Shown piece by piece: positions 9,701-15,850 of a DNA stretch of 15,850 bases. The notes under the pieces are model-generated. The model ran no database searches. It was not told the DNA's origin and saw nothing but the letters and a program-made list of their open reading frames with translations. Numbering within the stretch: the first letter of the stretch is position 1; every line of letters begins with the position of its first letter. Made by a program: the position numbers and the translations under genes. The stretch comes from Phoronis ovalis (taxonomy: Eukaryota > Phoronida > Phoronidae): assembly GCA_028565635.1 (NCBI GenBank), contig JAOXYB010069723.1, positions 8,279 through 24,128 on the forward strand, given 5' to 3'.

Positions 9701-12700
9701 TTTTTTTACTTTACCAACCAATAAAAAAGTCACATGACTTCTAGCTTTATGCCGCCACACCTCTGTAGCGTAAACCAAAGCCGACTTTTGACATTTTCGG
9801 TTAGGGATTCTATTAAGCTACAAATATGAATGCCTATGTCATAGGTTGTATTAACGTACTTAAGTCATGTTGTTATTCCGTGTGCACATATGGGCGAGAG
9901 CTCCATCTAGAGTAATAAATTAGTACTTGACGTTCATACATTCTCGCTCGTCATTATTCAAGTTCTACAACGAACATAGAAACATAACAGCCTAACATTA
10001 TTATGATATCTCTATTGTACTTACAACGTTGAATGTAACAGAATAATTCTTGATTCTTCCGATAATTTCTCCAGTTGAGCCCTCACTGTCGCTTGATCAA
10101 CTTGCAATATTTTAATCACCGACTGAACTTCCATGCTATAAAAACGTGTTTAACTTTTAAATAATTATATAGACATTTAAAATGTCCTCGATAAATTGAT
10201 GTTATTCCAAATTACCTTAGCCCAAAATTACATCTGTTACAATATTTTCTTGATGTGTGACCTTTTTCAGGCCTTGCTAATTATCCAGACGGCTGCTTTC
10301 CATACTTTGGGAGAGTAATGGATACAAATCTGCGCCGAACGTGTATATTAAGTACACATTCTGTAGCTTAAATCGATAAACTATAAAAACAGATCTTTAT
10401 TTTAGAGATATGAAGGATAGAGAAAATACAAAACTAGAGATATAAGAAATGTTTTCATTTGAAAGTATCTAGATTCACGACCAATAAAGTCGCCTTTGCC
10501 ACGATGGCTTAATTATAACTTATCAGCAACCGCTTGTCATATCCATACAATACAGTAACAAAATATGCCGCAAGTCGCACCTAAATCAAAATGGATAATG
10601 CGGATTCTAGCAAAAGCCAAATACAAGTACATAGGACATAAACTGAAGCCATCAGCACTAAATTACGGTGCTACGCGTACTAATAAGACGTATTTGAGCG
10701 AACGTAATATAATATAAAAACAAATGCGATAAACCAACCATGAGGACAGACACAACATTACATTTAACATATTAATCTCACCTTTTAATAACGTGCCTTA
10801 ATGAGTATATAAAATACATTAAATTCCTGTAGAAAAGTTTCAATGAAAGAATGCATGGCCAGTGGTCATAGTTTATGCTTCAAACAATGCGACCGAATTA
10901 GTCATCATAGCAATGGCTAAAGCTAATAAACTAGACTTGCTCAAGTCCATGTGAACTTAAAAAAAAAAAAAATAATAATGTTTATTTATTTTTTTTATGT
11001 CTTTTACATCAGTGTTTTTAATTATCCCGAACATTTTTTTTTTTTACTATCATATATATGTTGAGTGTTAGCCGTCCACAGGCAAACACCCAACATATAT
11101 ATGATAGTAAAAAAAAAAAATTTTGCAAGATAATTACAAACACTGATGTAAAAGACATAAAAAAGAGAAATAAACATAATTTTTTTTTTAAGTTCACAAG
11201 GACTTGAACAAATCTACTAATATACAAATTCATAATAGTATATTTGGTAAAAAATGTAAAAAATAACTGAAGACATTTTTTTAAGTATGCAAAATGTAAG
11301 CGTTGGTAGCTTATACTTAGCAGCCAAGTAACGTAGGGAATATATAAAACAGGATATAAAATATGTTAAAATGACACTTTCTCTCACCTATATTCTCCTG
11401 TTTTGTCAGACATTGTACGTAAATGAGACACAAATTCATTGTGACCATCTGTGGCCGTTGTAATGATGGAGAATAAATGCCAGTCATAATGTTTAAGAAG
11501 ATCGATCATGGTGTCACACTGGTCAACAATAGACGGCATCAGTTGTAAAAAGTTTGAATCTTCATTCTGTTACAAAAAAATGATTGATACAATCTAATTT
11601 AAATAATGTAAAGGTAAACACAACAAGAATATATGTGAAATTGTATGTTATTATGCGCAAAGGAAAGAAAATACAATTTCCGAATGCAATTTTATCGACA
11701 ATTAAAAGGAGTTTTCTGCTAATAGGCTGTGAAAATTCCTGTTTGTGATTTCCAAAATAGTCACTAGGTGGTCCATAGATGCCGATTTCGAAACTGCTTG
11801 CTGCTGAACCCAAGCCTACACACATAATTTCACCTTGAAATTGTTTCTCGAAACAAAATTAAGAATGTTTGTTACTAGTGAAATGAAGAGTTTTTAAATA
11901 ATGTTCTTATCGGTACCGTATATATAGCGTGCGACAAACATAAGTTCAAGGGCATACAGCTTTTAAAAATAAGATACTTGTTTCAACGTGTATCTAATTT
12001 CAAGCAAAAAAAGAAACGTGAGAAATATATATCTCATCTGAGCATCTTTCCTTTATTAAATTTCAGAGTTCTAGTTAAAGTTACTATGGTTACCCAGCAT
12101 TGAACTTTATAATCATTCCCTAGAACTTCTATATAGAGAATTCTTTCAGCTAGTGTTTTCGTTAATTTTACGTTTCTAAATTACTCAAAATAGTTCTTGC
12201 AGAATTGCAACCCGATCCATCTGCCAACATTTAATAACAGCTAATACCCTTGGAAACACAATGAAACTTTTAATACACATACCTTACCGTGATTTTTCGT
12301 AACTGCGGGATTCCACGCAATAAGCGGCACACCTAGTGTATTAGATAACATTGTTAAATACCGATAACCAAGCATAGCTGTTTTCTCATAAGTATCATGT
12401 ATATTTGTGTTGGCATATATGATTGTATTCACGCCATTTGTTATGAATTTCTTACACATGGCGTCTATGATTAAACCCGGTGCTAAAGTTCCGCTAGAGA
12501 GTGGGAACACTTCTAAACTCTCCGTGCTAAGCTTGTAGTAATTTGTTATGTCAGTACTATCCCATAGCTTATCATCAATGGCTAACGTAATTGTAGATTC
12601 AAAATCTCGACATGAATATTTCGTACATATTAATCCAATTTTTGGCCAATCCTGTTCCTGTGCTGTTGTTAGTTTTGTGTTCATTATAATTCCTAATATA

Positions 12701-12744
12701 CATACTAGGTACGTCCATATCTTTCTGGTGAGACTAAATTCCAT
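471..12744 (-). CDS. NMDA-type ionotropic glutamate receptor, GluN2-like subunit (3' end incomplete)
   Basis: Encodes a subunit of a glutamate-gated, Ca-permeable cation channel of the postsynaptic membrane; GluN2-type subunits normally assemble with GluN1. Coding exons, in order: 12744-12283, 11566-11388, 10135-10025, 9650-9508, 9068-8882, 7735-7682, 7609-7486, 7216-6996, 6587-6446, 5914-5731, either 4719-4594 or 3852-3727, 3119-2887, 2455-2295, 1359-1175, 715-471. All junctions are GT/AG and phase-consistent, giving 919 codons without a stop. Domain order: signal peptide (about 1-28), amino-terminal domain (to about 400), S1 (about 450-602), M1 (about 608-630), re-entrant pore loop (about 657-670), M3 (about 682-704, SYTANLAAF at 697-705), S2 (about 715-868), M4 (about 873-893), tail from 894. 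GluN2 rather than GluN1 or GluN3 is favoured by Thr743 next to the ligand, the IYD triplet at 782-784 and the amino-terminal domain motif YDW-x-x-FS. The tail and stop codon are not visible. Confidence 0.95.
716..1174 (-). other. Intron 14 with an open frame of doubtful coding value
   Basis: Spliced out between exons 14 and 15 to keep the frame. Inside, the minus strand is open from about 998 to 770; its core includes KNDAFYGAL and [18 protein letters not shown] donor-like AG|GTATAA at about 806 and an acceptor-like TTGTACAAG ending near 991 would delimit an exon that joins exon 14 in frame but leaves exon 15 out of frame. It shares only a faint DAF..Y/C..YG pattern with exon 14. It may be a chance open frame in AT-rich DNA. 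Confidence 0.3.
1175..1359 (-). CDS. Exon 14: ligand-binding domain S2, second part (residues 776-838)
   Basis: 185 nt from acceptor ATTTTTTAG to a weak donor GAAG|GTTAAT. It encodes [19 protein letters not shown], then CKLRTVG and [16 protein letters not shown]. Asp784 is the invariant acidic residue that binds the ligand amino group, and Tyr783 before it is typical of GluN2. Cys798 should pair with Cys852 in exon 15. If the following intron were retained, translation would stop two codons into it (GGT TAA). Confidence 0.95.
1504..1522. repeat. TA dinucleotide microsatellite
   Basis: About nine uninterrupted TA/AT steps within intron 13. Too short to say more; likely length-polymorphic. Confidence 0.85.
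1673..1852. repeat. Inverted repeat plus diverged direct duplication
   Basis: The 21-base arm at 1673-1693 (starts TGCATTAT, ends ATAGAC) is the reverse complement of 1762-1782 with two mismatches. The stretch at 1697-1753 (starts TTTGTT, ends TAACACAAAC) also recurs in diverged form in direct orientation at 1791-1851, sharing a TTATTAT-T-TAAGACA core. The layout suggests a degraded small fold-back or MITE-like element, possibly inserted twice; no coding capacity is visible. Confidence 0.65.
1970..2130. repeat. Terminal-inverted-repeat element, about 161 bp (MITE-like)
   Basis: The 29-base arm at 1980-2008 (starts CCATCCGTTA, ends CTCTCAAC) is complementary to 2092-2120 with only two mismatches. 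Weaker pairing continues outward to 1970 and 2130 (8 of 10 matches). The 83-base interior has no open reading frame of note. The form is that of a non-autonomous fold-back element; a target-site duplication could not be identified with confidence. Confidence 0.75.
2136..2182. repeat. Imperfect CAT/ATG trinucleotide repeat
   Basis: Runs of ATGATGACGATCATCATCATC and CATCATCATC are separated by CAGCGGCGG, inside intron 13 next to the fold-back element. GATGATG-like triplets reappear near 2229-2250. Confidence 0.8.
2295..2455 (-). CDS. Exon 13: ligand-binding domain S2, first part (residues 723-776)
   Basis: 161 nt from acceptor TTTTCGTAG to donor ATGG|GTAAGA. It encodes [21 protein letters not shown] and then YSYMETFN, the S2 segment with P-P-F-R-F/Y-G-T followed by the ligand loop G-S-T and R-N-N-Y. 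Thr743 matches the GluN2 Thr that contacts the glutamate side-chain carboxylate and is replaced in GluN1 and GluN3. The usual Ser just before it is Asn742 here. Confidence 0.95.
2456..2886 (-). other. Intron 12, no feature recognised
   Basis: 431 nt between exons 12 and 13, with GTATTT donor and CGTAG acceptor on the minus strand. I see no repeat or coding segment. Confidence 0.7.
2887..3119 (-). CDS. Exon 12: pore loop, M3 gate helix and start of S2 (residues 645-722)
   Basis: 233 nt from acceptor CATTTTAG to donor CTAAG|GTATTT. The re-entrant pore loop reads [21 protein letters not shown] (657-677), followed by M3 ([21 protein letters not shown], 685-705) and [15 protein letters not shown], which opens S2. 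The SYTANLAAF gate motif is intact. At the channel's narrowest point, where vertebrate GluN2 has Asn-Asn, this protein has Gly667-Ala668. At the M3 position that differs between vertebrate GluN2A/B (Ser) and GluN2C/D (Leu), this subunit has Ser685. Confidence 0.97.
3120..3726 (-). other. Intron between exons 11B and 12, no feature recognised
   Basis: 607 nt. A minus-strand open frame at 3129-3389 shows no family similarity and has the AT-rich residue make-up of chance frames. Confidence 0.65.
3727..3852 (-). CDS. Exon 11B: alternative M1 exon, version B (residues 603-645)
   Basis: 126 nt from the strong acceptor CTCTACTTTCAG to donor GAGAG|GTAAAT, phase 1 in and out, so it can replace exon 11A exactly. 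It encodes EPYDYPSW, a less hydrophobic M1 ([18 protein letters not shown]) and then [16 protein letters not shown]. It aligns to 11A without gaps, identical at 13 of 43 positions, mainly EP, W, IL, F-x-FEW and SP-x-G. The EWLSP form and the polar residues in M1 resemble what I recall of protostome GluN2 subunits. There is no stop and both splice sites are good, so it is not an evident pseudo-exon. Confidence 0.9.
3853..4593 (-). other. Intron separating the two alternative M1 exons
   Basis: 741 nt between exons 11A and 11B, long enough for ordinary splicing, so steric exclusion of 11A-to-11B splicing is unlikely. I looked for a third M1 copy and for paired sequences that could enforce exclusive choice and found none that is convincing. 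Confidence 0.6.
4594..4719 (-). CDS. Exon 11A: alternative M1 exon, version A (residues 603-645)
   Basis: 126 nt from acceptor TTGTTTCAG to donor CAGAAG|GTAAAA, phase 1 in and phase 1 out. It encodes pre-M1 EPF, a strongly hydrophobic M1 helix ([20 protein letters not shown]), then [16 protein letters not shown]. This is the classical GluN2 form (EPF...FE-aromatic-FSP-x-GYN). A second exon of the same length and phase, encoding a diverged version of the same segment, lies 741 nt downstream (3727-3852). The two are probably used alternatively in the mature mRNA. Confidence 0.92.
4720..5730 (-). other. Intron 10, contains a fold-back element
   Basis: 1011 nt upstream of exon 11A. It contains the inverted repeat at 5093-5236 and one copy (about 5479-5556) of a diverged direct repeat whose other copy is in intron 9. 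No coding segment was found. Confidence 0.65.
5093..5236. repeat. Fold-back element with 25-base inverted arms
   Basis: Arm 5093-5117 (starts TCTTGCC, ends TTTCTCAG) pairs with 5212-5236 with three mismatches. Pairing continues weakly inward, through CGTTC-containing segments near 5145 and 5190, and the interior contains the perfect palindrome GTTCGCGAAC. It is probably another small non-autonomous element in the receptor intron. Confidence 0.65.
5479..6036. repeat. Diverged direct repeat flanking exon 10
   Basis: About 75 bases at 5479-5556 recur with substitutions at 5961-6036, best matched at GTCAGCAA-GATGGT-GTGATGG (5501-5525 and 5984-6008). Exon 10 lies between the copies. On the minus strand each copy is followed by a donor-like sequence (GGTGAGAG and GGAG|GTAAGG). 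It may be a dispersed repeat or a local duplication; no coding identity is recognised. Confidence 0.55.
5731..5914 (-). CDS. Exon 10: ligand-binding domain S1, glutamate-contact residues (residues 542-603)
   Basis: 184 nt from acceptor ATTTTAAG to donor TTTAG|GTAAGG. It starts [13 protein letters not shown], then [21 protein letters not shown] and PFLETGITI, the signature S1 core of NMDA receptors, and ends SPTAFL just before M1. Arg570 is the invariant arginine that binds the ligand alpha-carboxylate, and Ser563 matches another contact. The residue two before the Ile-Asn-Asn motif is Lys565, where the family usually has Thr or Ser, an unusual change at a ligand-contact position. Confidence 0.96.
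5915..6445 (-). other. Intron 9, one copy of the direct repeat only
   Basis: 531 nt between exons 9 and 10. Apart from the repeat copy near 5961-6036 I see nothing; the downstream part of the open frame that covers exon 9 is intron read-through. Confidence 0.65.
6446..6587 (-). CDS. Exon 9: ligand-binding domain S1 (residues 494-541)
   Basis: 142 nt from acceptor TTATTCTAG to donor ATGAG|GTATGT. It contains two glycosylation sequons (Asn497, Asn501), then [14 protein letters not shown], equivalent to the GluN C-x-G-F-x-I-D-I/L-L helix, and the strand EYNLYKV. Where GluN2 loop 1 has two adjacent cysteines, only Cys507 is present here. The position of the glutamate-contact histidine of vertebrate GluN2 appears to be Trp (K-W-G), aligned by eye. 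Confidence 0.93.
6588..6995 (-). other. Intron 8, no feature recognised
   Basis: 408 nt of AT-rich sequence between exons 8 and 9. No repeats or coding segments were identified. Confidence 0.65.
6996..7216 (-). CDS. Exon 8: start of ligand-binding domain S1 (residues 421-494)
   Basis: 221 nt from acceptor TGGTATAG to donor ATCA|GTAAGTC. It covers the linker to the ligand-binding domain and the first S1 strand: [14 protein letters not shown] then DNVTGKC (residues 453-477). This is the family pattern in which L-K-I-V-T-L/I-E-E-P-F-V leads to D-x-x-T-G-x-C. Cys477 is the first loop-1 cysteine, but the second one usual in NMDA subunits is absent before Cys507. Sequons at Asn472 and Asn490 suggest glycosylation. 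Confidence 0.94.
7486..7609 (-). CDS. Exon 7: end of the amino-terminal domain (residues 379-420)
   Basis: 124 nt from acceptor ATTTTTAG to donor AAGAG|GTAAGG, leaving in phase 0. It encodes [20 protein letters not shown] and then SIVNFN, matching the end of GluN2 amino-terminal domains, where a variable N-V-x-x-P segment is followed by F-N-E-D/E-G and an I-V/L-N strand. An N-V-S sequon is present. Confidence 0.92.
7682..7735 (-). CDS. Exon 6: small exon of the amino-terminal domain (residues 361-379)
   Basis: 54 nt, the smallest exon, from acceptor TTAAAACAG to the non-ideal donor CAAAG|GTTTGA. It encodes [17 protein letters not shown], low in hydrophobic residues and not distinctive alone. 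It is accepted because it bridges exons 5 and 7 in the right phase and in the right place. The next intron is only 72 nt. Confidence 0.8.
7736..8881 (-). other. Intron 5, no feature recognised
   Basis: 1146 nt between exons 5 and 6. Overlapping opposite-strand open frames near 7858-8134 show no family similarity; one is the shadow of the other. The phases of exons 5 and 6 match directly, so no exon needs to be sought here. Confidence 0.65.
8882..9068 (-). CDS. Exon 5: amino-terminal domain (residues 299-361)
   Basis: 187 nt; donor ATCA|GTAAGT is near-ideal, while acceptor TTTTAAG is weaker (AAG). It encodes an amphipathic helix ([17 protein letters not shown]) and then the motif [14 protein letters not shown]. 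Cys345 is the likely partner of Cys97, closing the conserved amino-terminal-domain disulfide. An N-C-T glycosylation sequon overlaps this cysteine. Phase agrees with exons 4 and 6. Confidence 0.9.
9069..9507 (-). other. Intron 4, no feature recognised
   Basis: 439 nt of AT-rich sequence between exons 4 and 5. No repeat or coding segment was seen. Confidence 0.65.
9508..9650 (-). CDS. Exon 4: amino-terminal domain (residues 251-299)
   Basis: 143 nt from acceptor TCTTTCAG to donor ATAG|GTGAGC. It begins [16 protein letters not shown] and continues YQWIVS, as in GluN2 proteins, where EA..IF..A...GL is followed by a Y-x-W-I/V-V/P strand. The loop after this strand is rich in Glu, Asn and Gly and is not recognisable in detail. 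Confidence 0.92.
9651..10024 (-). other. Intron 3, no feature recognised
   Basis: 374 nt between exons 3 and 4, with a near-ideal donor (GTAAGTAC). Nothing else was recognised. Confidence 0.65.
10025..10135 (-). CDS. Exon 3: amino-terminal domain (residues 214-251)
   Basis: 111 nt from acceptor TTTATAG to donor GTT|GTAAGTAC, a near-ideal donor. It encodes a charged helix and then the strand IILLHST, which matches the GluN2 segment in which a beta strand (IILLY-C/S-T) follows a QL-x-KL helix. Codon phase agrees on both sides. Confidence 0.9.
10136..11387 (-). other. Intron 2, contains a long hairpin element
   Basis: 1252 nt, the longest intron. Its upstream part holds the almost perfect hairpin at about 10931-11220; the rest is AT-rich without recognised content. 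The minus-strand open frame at 11018-11233 is an artefact of the hairpin's poly-A/T arms. Confidence 0.7.
10931..11220. repeat. Near-perfect fold-back (hairpin) element, about 290 bp
   Basis: Two arms of about 135-140 nt are reverse complements with few mismatches and small indels. The outer part pairs TCAAGTCC-TGTGAACTTAA with its complement, the middle pairs TATGTCTTTTACATCAGTGTTT with its complement, and the inner part pairs ACTATCATATATATGTTG with CAACATATATATGATAGT. The loop is only about 7 nt (11074-11080) between GCC and GGC. Poly-A/T tracts sit in both arms. This is the structure of a fold-back or MITE-type element. In the receptor pre-mRNA it would form a long double-stranded stem. 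Confidence 0.9.
11388..11566 (-). CDS. Exon 2: amino-terminal domain (residues 155-214)
   Basis: 179 nt between a pyrimidine-rich acceptor ending TAACAG and the donor TATAG|GTGAGA. It enters in phase 0 and leaves with two bases of a codon. It encodes [21 protein letters not shown], close to the GluN2 family pattern of PSI..Q...M...L..YDW followed by FS-hydrophobic-T. This is the strongest amino-terminal-domain evidence for the GluN2 class. Confidence 0.93.
11567..12282 (-). other. Intron 1, no feature recognised
   Basis: 716 nt between exons 1 and 2. The open frame at 11562-11825 mostly covers this intron and ends in the first bases of exon 2 in the wrong context; its residues match nothing in the family. 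Confidence 0.65.
12283..12744 (-). CDS. Exon 1: signal peptide and start of amino-terminal domain (residues 1-154)
   Basis: The ATG at 12744 has a good animal start context (A at -3, G at +4), and an in-frame TAG lies eight codons upstream, which supports this start. The N-terminus is a typical signal peptide: Arg7-Lys8, then a hydrophobic stretch from about Ile9 to Met21, with likely cleavage near Ala28. The rest begins the bilobed LIVBP-like amino-terminal domain. Cys97 (in AMCKKF) matches the first cysteine of the conserved lobe-1 disulfide of NMDA receptors; its partner is probably Cys345 in exon 5. Two adjacent GT sites exist at the 3' end; only the one after HGK (AAG|GTATGT) joins exon 2 in frame. 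Confidence 0.93.
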
Positions 12745-12940
12745 TTTGTAACTCTGATATATTCTCTATGAAACAAATCGTTATTGAATAGAGAAATGGC
12801 GTTCTATTTAACCAAACTAAAGTGTTTATCAAAGAGTGAAATCCTCCCTACGCATCAGCTACAGGTCTTCTGGACAGAGAGGTAATAGCGTATACGTCAT
12901 AACTTAACAAACCGACACTATTCCTATAACGTTGACAGAT
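12745..12940 (-). promoter_or_regulatory. Probable 5' untranslated region with candidate splice acceptor
   Basis: Directly upstream of the ATG on the minus strand. A strong acceptor-like sequence, eleven T residues followed by CAG, ends at 12941, so the first coding exon may extend to 12940 and be preceded by a non-coding exon. Between it and the start lie two short upstream open frames (13 codons starting ATGACG and 8 codons starting ATGCGT), which could dampen translation. A TGACGTA half-site similar to a CRE is at 12893-12899. All of this is inferred from motifs only. Confidence 0.3.
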
Positions 12941-14100
12941 CTGAAAAAAAAAAATATTATCTTACTTATCCCAGCTATAACAGTCTAAGAATCGTGACCA
13001 TACACCATATTAATCTTAATAAAAGCCCAGCTTGGGATATATTGTAATTATAATAATAATTAATGAAAATATTCATAATTCAGCTCATTGAAGCACTGGA
13101 GGTTAAAAATGCAAATGTATAATTATCCAATGAAAGCCCCGGTTATAAAGGCCCGGTTATAAAGGCCCGGTTATTAATCAAAGAGACTCATATATATTTG
13201 TGCCAATGTTTCATCTTATAGAGTTACAATCTGTTGGTGTTCCAAAATATCTGACTGAAACTGCCAAAAAATATTAATCTCGAATATAGTACTTTTTCTA
13301 TTCCTGTGTAAGTACTGCTGTTAGGGAGACTACAACATATTCTTTCTACTGTAAAGAAAACAGATAAAATTATGATTGCGCGCCAGTTGTAATGCAATTA
13401 AAAACGGATTTTCATCTTAACTCTCAGCTTACGTTTATAACGAAACGATATAAAAATAATCACGCTGATAGCATTCTATTATTCTCTCTTTCTTTAATTA
13501 AAACAGGTCACCATTAAATCCAGGGGTATTTATATGCATCTATCTAATATATATATGTAATATATACATTCTTACCAGGTTATTTGCAAAGTTTCGCAAG
13601 TATATGCTTTTTGAGCTAAACGTCAGTATTTATTAAAGCTAAATGAAATACCTGACGCCTGTTTTTTTAGACGCATCAGTTCAAAGCCTATTTTATTTTA
13701 CCGACAGGTGCGAAAACATTTCCAAAAAGTAACAACATCGTACACACATAATTGGAAATCCCATACGTTCCAAGTATAACCGGATTTGTTTTAAGAAAAT
13801 TTTGTTTAGATTACCGTCGGATAAATAGAGTCTTCTCACAGCTATTCCATCAGTTGATTTACCCTCTACTTCCTGTTTTTATACAGGTACAAACTACCAA
13901 TCAATTTATTTCACTATCAATAAAGGTTAATCTGACTTTAAAAAATCAGGAAACAAAATTTTAGAAAAAGAACCTTTTAAGTATATGTATTATACTATAT
14001 TGCATGCATCAACAGGAAAATATTCTAAACCTAACAATTATTTTTAATTTTGATGTTTGTTATAATTCATATTGAATGTATGCTGAGTTTGCACATGTAG
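12941..14100. other. 5' flank or upstream intron, no gene recognised
   Basis: AT-rich sequence without recognised exons. It contains the 14-bp repeat at 13138-13174 and an AT-rich stretch around 13540-13570. A plus-strand open frame at 13752-13964 includes KFCLDYRRINRV, which faintly recalls a reverse transcriptase motif, but nothing else supports this. Confidence 0.55.
13138..13174. repeat. 14-bp tandem repeat, about 2.6 copies
   Basis: Units CCCGGTTATAAAGG at 13138-13151 and 13152-13165, then a partial third copy. It is a locally GC-rich block within AT-rich flank. Confidence 0.9.
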
Positions 14101-15691
14101 TATTAGGGGGGAGACTGGAACTGCCCTGCATGAGAAGACTCAAGATCTTCATTGATTGCATGGGTTATCTGGTATCTGTCGTATGGTGTTCTTGTCACAC
14201 AAAGCGCAACACGCTAACCATAAAAAACTAAAAGTCAAAAACAACACTACGGCACTATTTTACCCCTGTGAGACCGCAGATCTAACATCTTACGCAAAGC
14301 TCTACTTCCTGTGCTGTGTTAATGTAATAACGTGCAATAAATGAACGTGATTATATAATGAAGTCAATCTCATGACTTATGATTATTTCCGTTCATATTT
14401 GCAGAATATATTATAGAACGGTTGCTCAATTTCACAAAGCGTAGGATGGTTATATTTTCAAATGAAGCATGTAATGCATATAGGCTATGACAAATAGTGT
14501 ACGTGTGTGTATATAGTATAGTGTAGGTAATACAGAACTATTACAAGACGGCACCCGACTCCAAATTTAGTAGTGTAGATGATGGTCCACATGAATTTGA
14601 TTTAGAACATATAAACTGTAGTGATATTCTAACAAACAAGTTTTCCAACTGAAAGTTATTCTTCTAGAGATTTCTATTGTTCAATGGTTTCGCATAAATC
14701 ATTTTTTAGATAATTTGTAATTTAAAAAAAAATACCGATAACCTTGTTCATCCTTATGTGCATGGTTAAAGATAATTTCTGCCGACTATAAAATCTAATA
14801 CTAATATGTATAGTCCAACAAAATTCAATCGTTCGCAACTTAGAACCTAGACTATCGTTTTCATATACGAAACAGCAGAATACAATTGTAGCATACAAGG
14901 CATATTACCTGGACATTTTTTTACGATAGTCACTTTATATGAAGACTATTTTATGTATAAGGTTGATGATGATACCGGGTGATGATATTGGCAGATACGC
15001 GAGAAATATGATTTTAATTAAACTGATCTGTTTCATCTGTTTAGATAGGAATTAATAGTTCTTAATGGATCTCCTATACAGTTTTCATCAAAACAAAATA
15101 TAAATGCATTCTTAACATGTGTGGTCCGCAGAGGGAATTCATAATACCGGATAATACCTTAGTTTATCTTTCTGGCAACAAAGTCTCGTCTGGAATAATC
15201 AGTCAGTTAAATAATACACTGTAACTCCATTTATATTCCTTGGATTAATTAATCAGGATCTAAATAACTGATGGATGAGAGTGAATCAATGTTTTTTAAA
15301 GTACAATTCGTGTTTTTTTTATACAAGGTGGTAATGGGAGAAAGGTGGATTACAGGTGGCAGGTAACAAACCTATTTATTTGGAATCTCCAGAAACAAAA
15401 CTATCAAAGCCACGCTTGTGTGGTGGTGAATGCTGGAGATACAAAATCATGGATCACAAGGGAAGGTATAAATAATGAATTTCACGGCTAATAAATATCA
15501 CTTTCCACGTGGTGCACTTATCCCGGATCCTGAAAATAAAATCATTATCTAGCAATATCTCGCGTTATATATATCTCACAATAGTGCCCCCCCTCATTTA
15601 TCACGTATTTTCCTGATAGCGTTAGTGGGGGTTATAGGCCCGAGGGGTACTCAAGTTTTTTTTTGGTGGGTGTGTGCAGCTAAGTTGAAAA
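14101..15691. other. Upstream flank, no gene recognised
   Basis: I read both strands and found no exon-like segment with family similarity, no tRNA and no complete mobile element. Short open frames such as 14156-14344 on the plus strand have no recognisable content. Confidence 0.55.
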
Positions 15692-15850
15692 TTTTGGATT
15701 TGGATTGTATACTTCTGACTGTTTTTTTTTTGGATTGCTACCGTAAAGCTATTCAATAATTTGGATTGCTACACACTGCTTACAGCAAATAATTTGGATT
15801 AATTTTAGGTTTGTATCCATAAATAAATTTTAGAATTTGGTTTGTATCAG
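15692..15850. repeat. Diverged repeats built on a TTTGGATTG core at the right edge
   Basis: The core TTTGGATT recurs at about 15693, 15700, 15729, 15760 and 15792, twice extended to TTTGGATTGCTAC, with a related TTTGGTTTGTATC at the very end. Spacing is irregular, so this is a degraded minisatellite or the edge of a dispersed repeat. Confidence 0.65.

Noticed and set aside
11018-11233. Minus-strand open frame of 71 codons rich in Phe and Lys
   Set aside because: It lies within the hairpin element and arises from its poly-A/T arms; intron position and composition argue against coding.
12803-12814. TTAAATAG as a TATA box about 65 nt before the start codon
   Set aside because: In AT-rich DNA such a match is expected by chance, and the likely splice acceptor upstream would place the promoter further away.
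13752-13964. Plus-strand open frame with KFCLDYRRINRV followed by YPLLP, recalling the FCVDYR...YPLP motif of retroelement reverse transcriptases
   Set aside because: Only a few residues match, the spacing between the two parts is wrong, and no further domain, integrase or terminal repeat is found nearby. Probably chance.

Overview
The window comes from an AT-rich animal genome, most likely a marine invertebrate. It has many short introns with GT/AG splice sites, microsatellites and fold-back repeats, and no bacterial-style gene packing. It is dominated by one gene on the minus strand: an NMDA-type ionotropic glutamate receptor subunit of the GluN2 (NR2) class. I rebuilt it exon by exon by translating the minus strand and requiring splice signals and codon phase to agree at every junction. 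Fifteen coding exons join without a frame error from the ATG at 12744 down to 471, giving 919 codons with no stop. The last visible exon ends at a good splice donor, so the cytoplasmic tail continues beyond it, either in the unassigned 1-470 stretch or past the window.

Layout from high to low coordinate, in gene order: 5' flank (12745-15850, no exon recognised); exon 1 (signal peptide and start of the amino-terminal domain); exons 2-7 (rest of the amino-terminal domain); exons 8-10 (ligand-binding half S1); two alternative copies of the M1 exon (11A at 4594-4719 and 11B at 3727-3852); exon 12 (pore loop and M3 with the SYTANLAAF gate motif); exons 13-14 (ligand-binding half S2); exon 15 (end of S2, M4, start of the tail); then about 470 bases of 3' sequence ending in a 24-base tandem repeat at the window edge.

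The most interesting observation is the tandem pair of M1 exons. Both are exactly 126 nt, in the same phase, with intact splice sites and clear but diverged homology (13 of 43 residues identical without gaps). One gene could therefore make two channels that differ in the pre-M1 linker, the M1 helix and the M1-M2 linker. Other unusual points are a pore loop with Gly-Ala where vertebrate GluN2 has Asn-Asn, substitutions at several glutamate-contact positions, loss of one of the two usual loop-1 disulfides, and several fold-back elements in introns, including an almost perfect hairpin of about 290 bp in intron 2.

No RNA gene, CRISPR array or complete transposase was recognised. The species cannot be named from this sequence alone. 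The M1 and pore sequences look more like protostome-type GluN2 than vertebrate GluN2, but that is a judgement from memory of the family.
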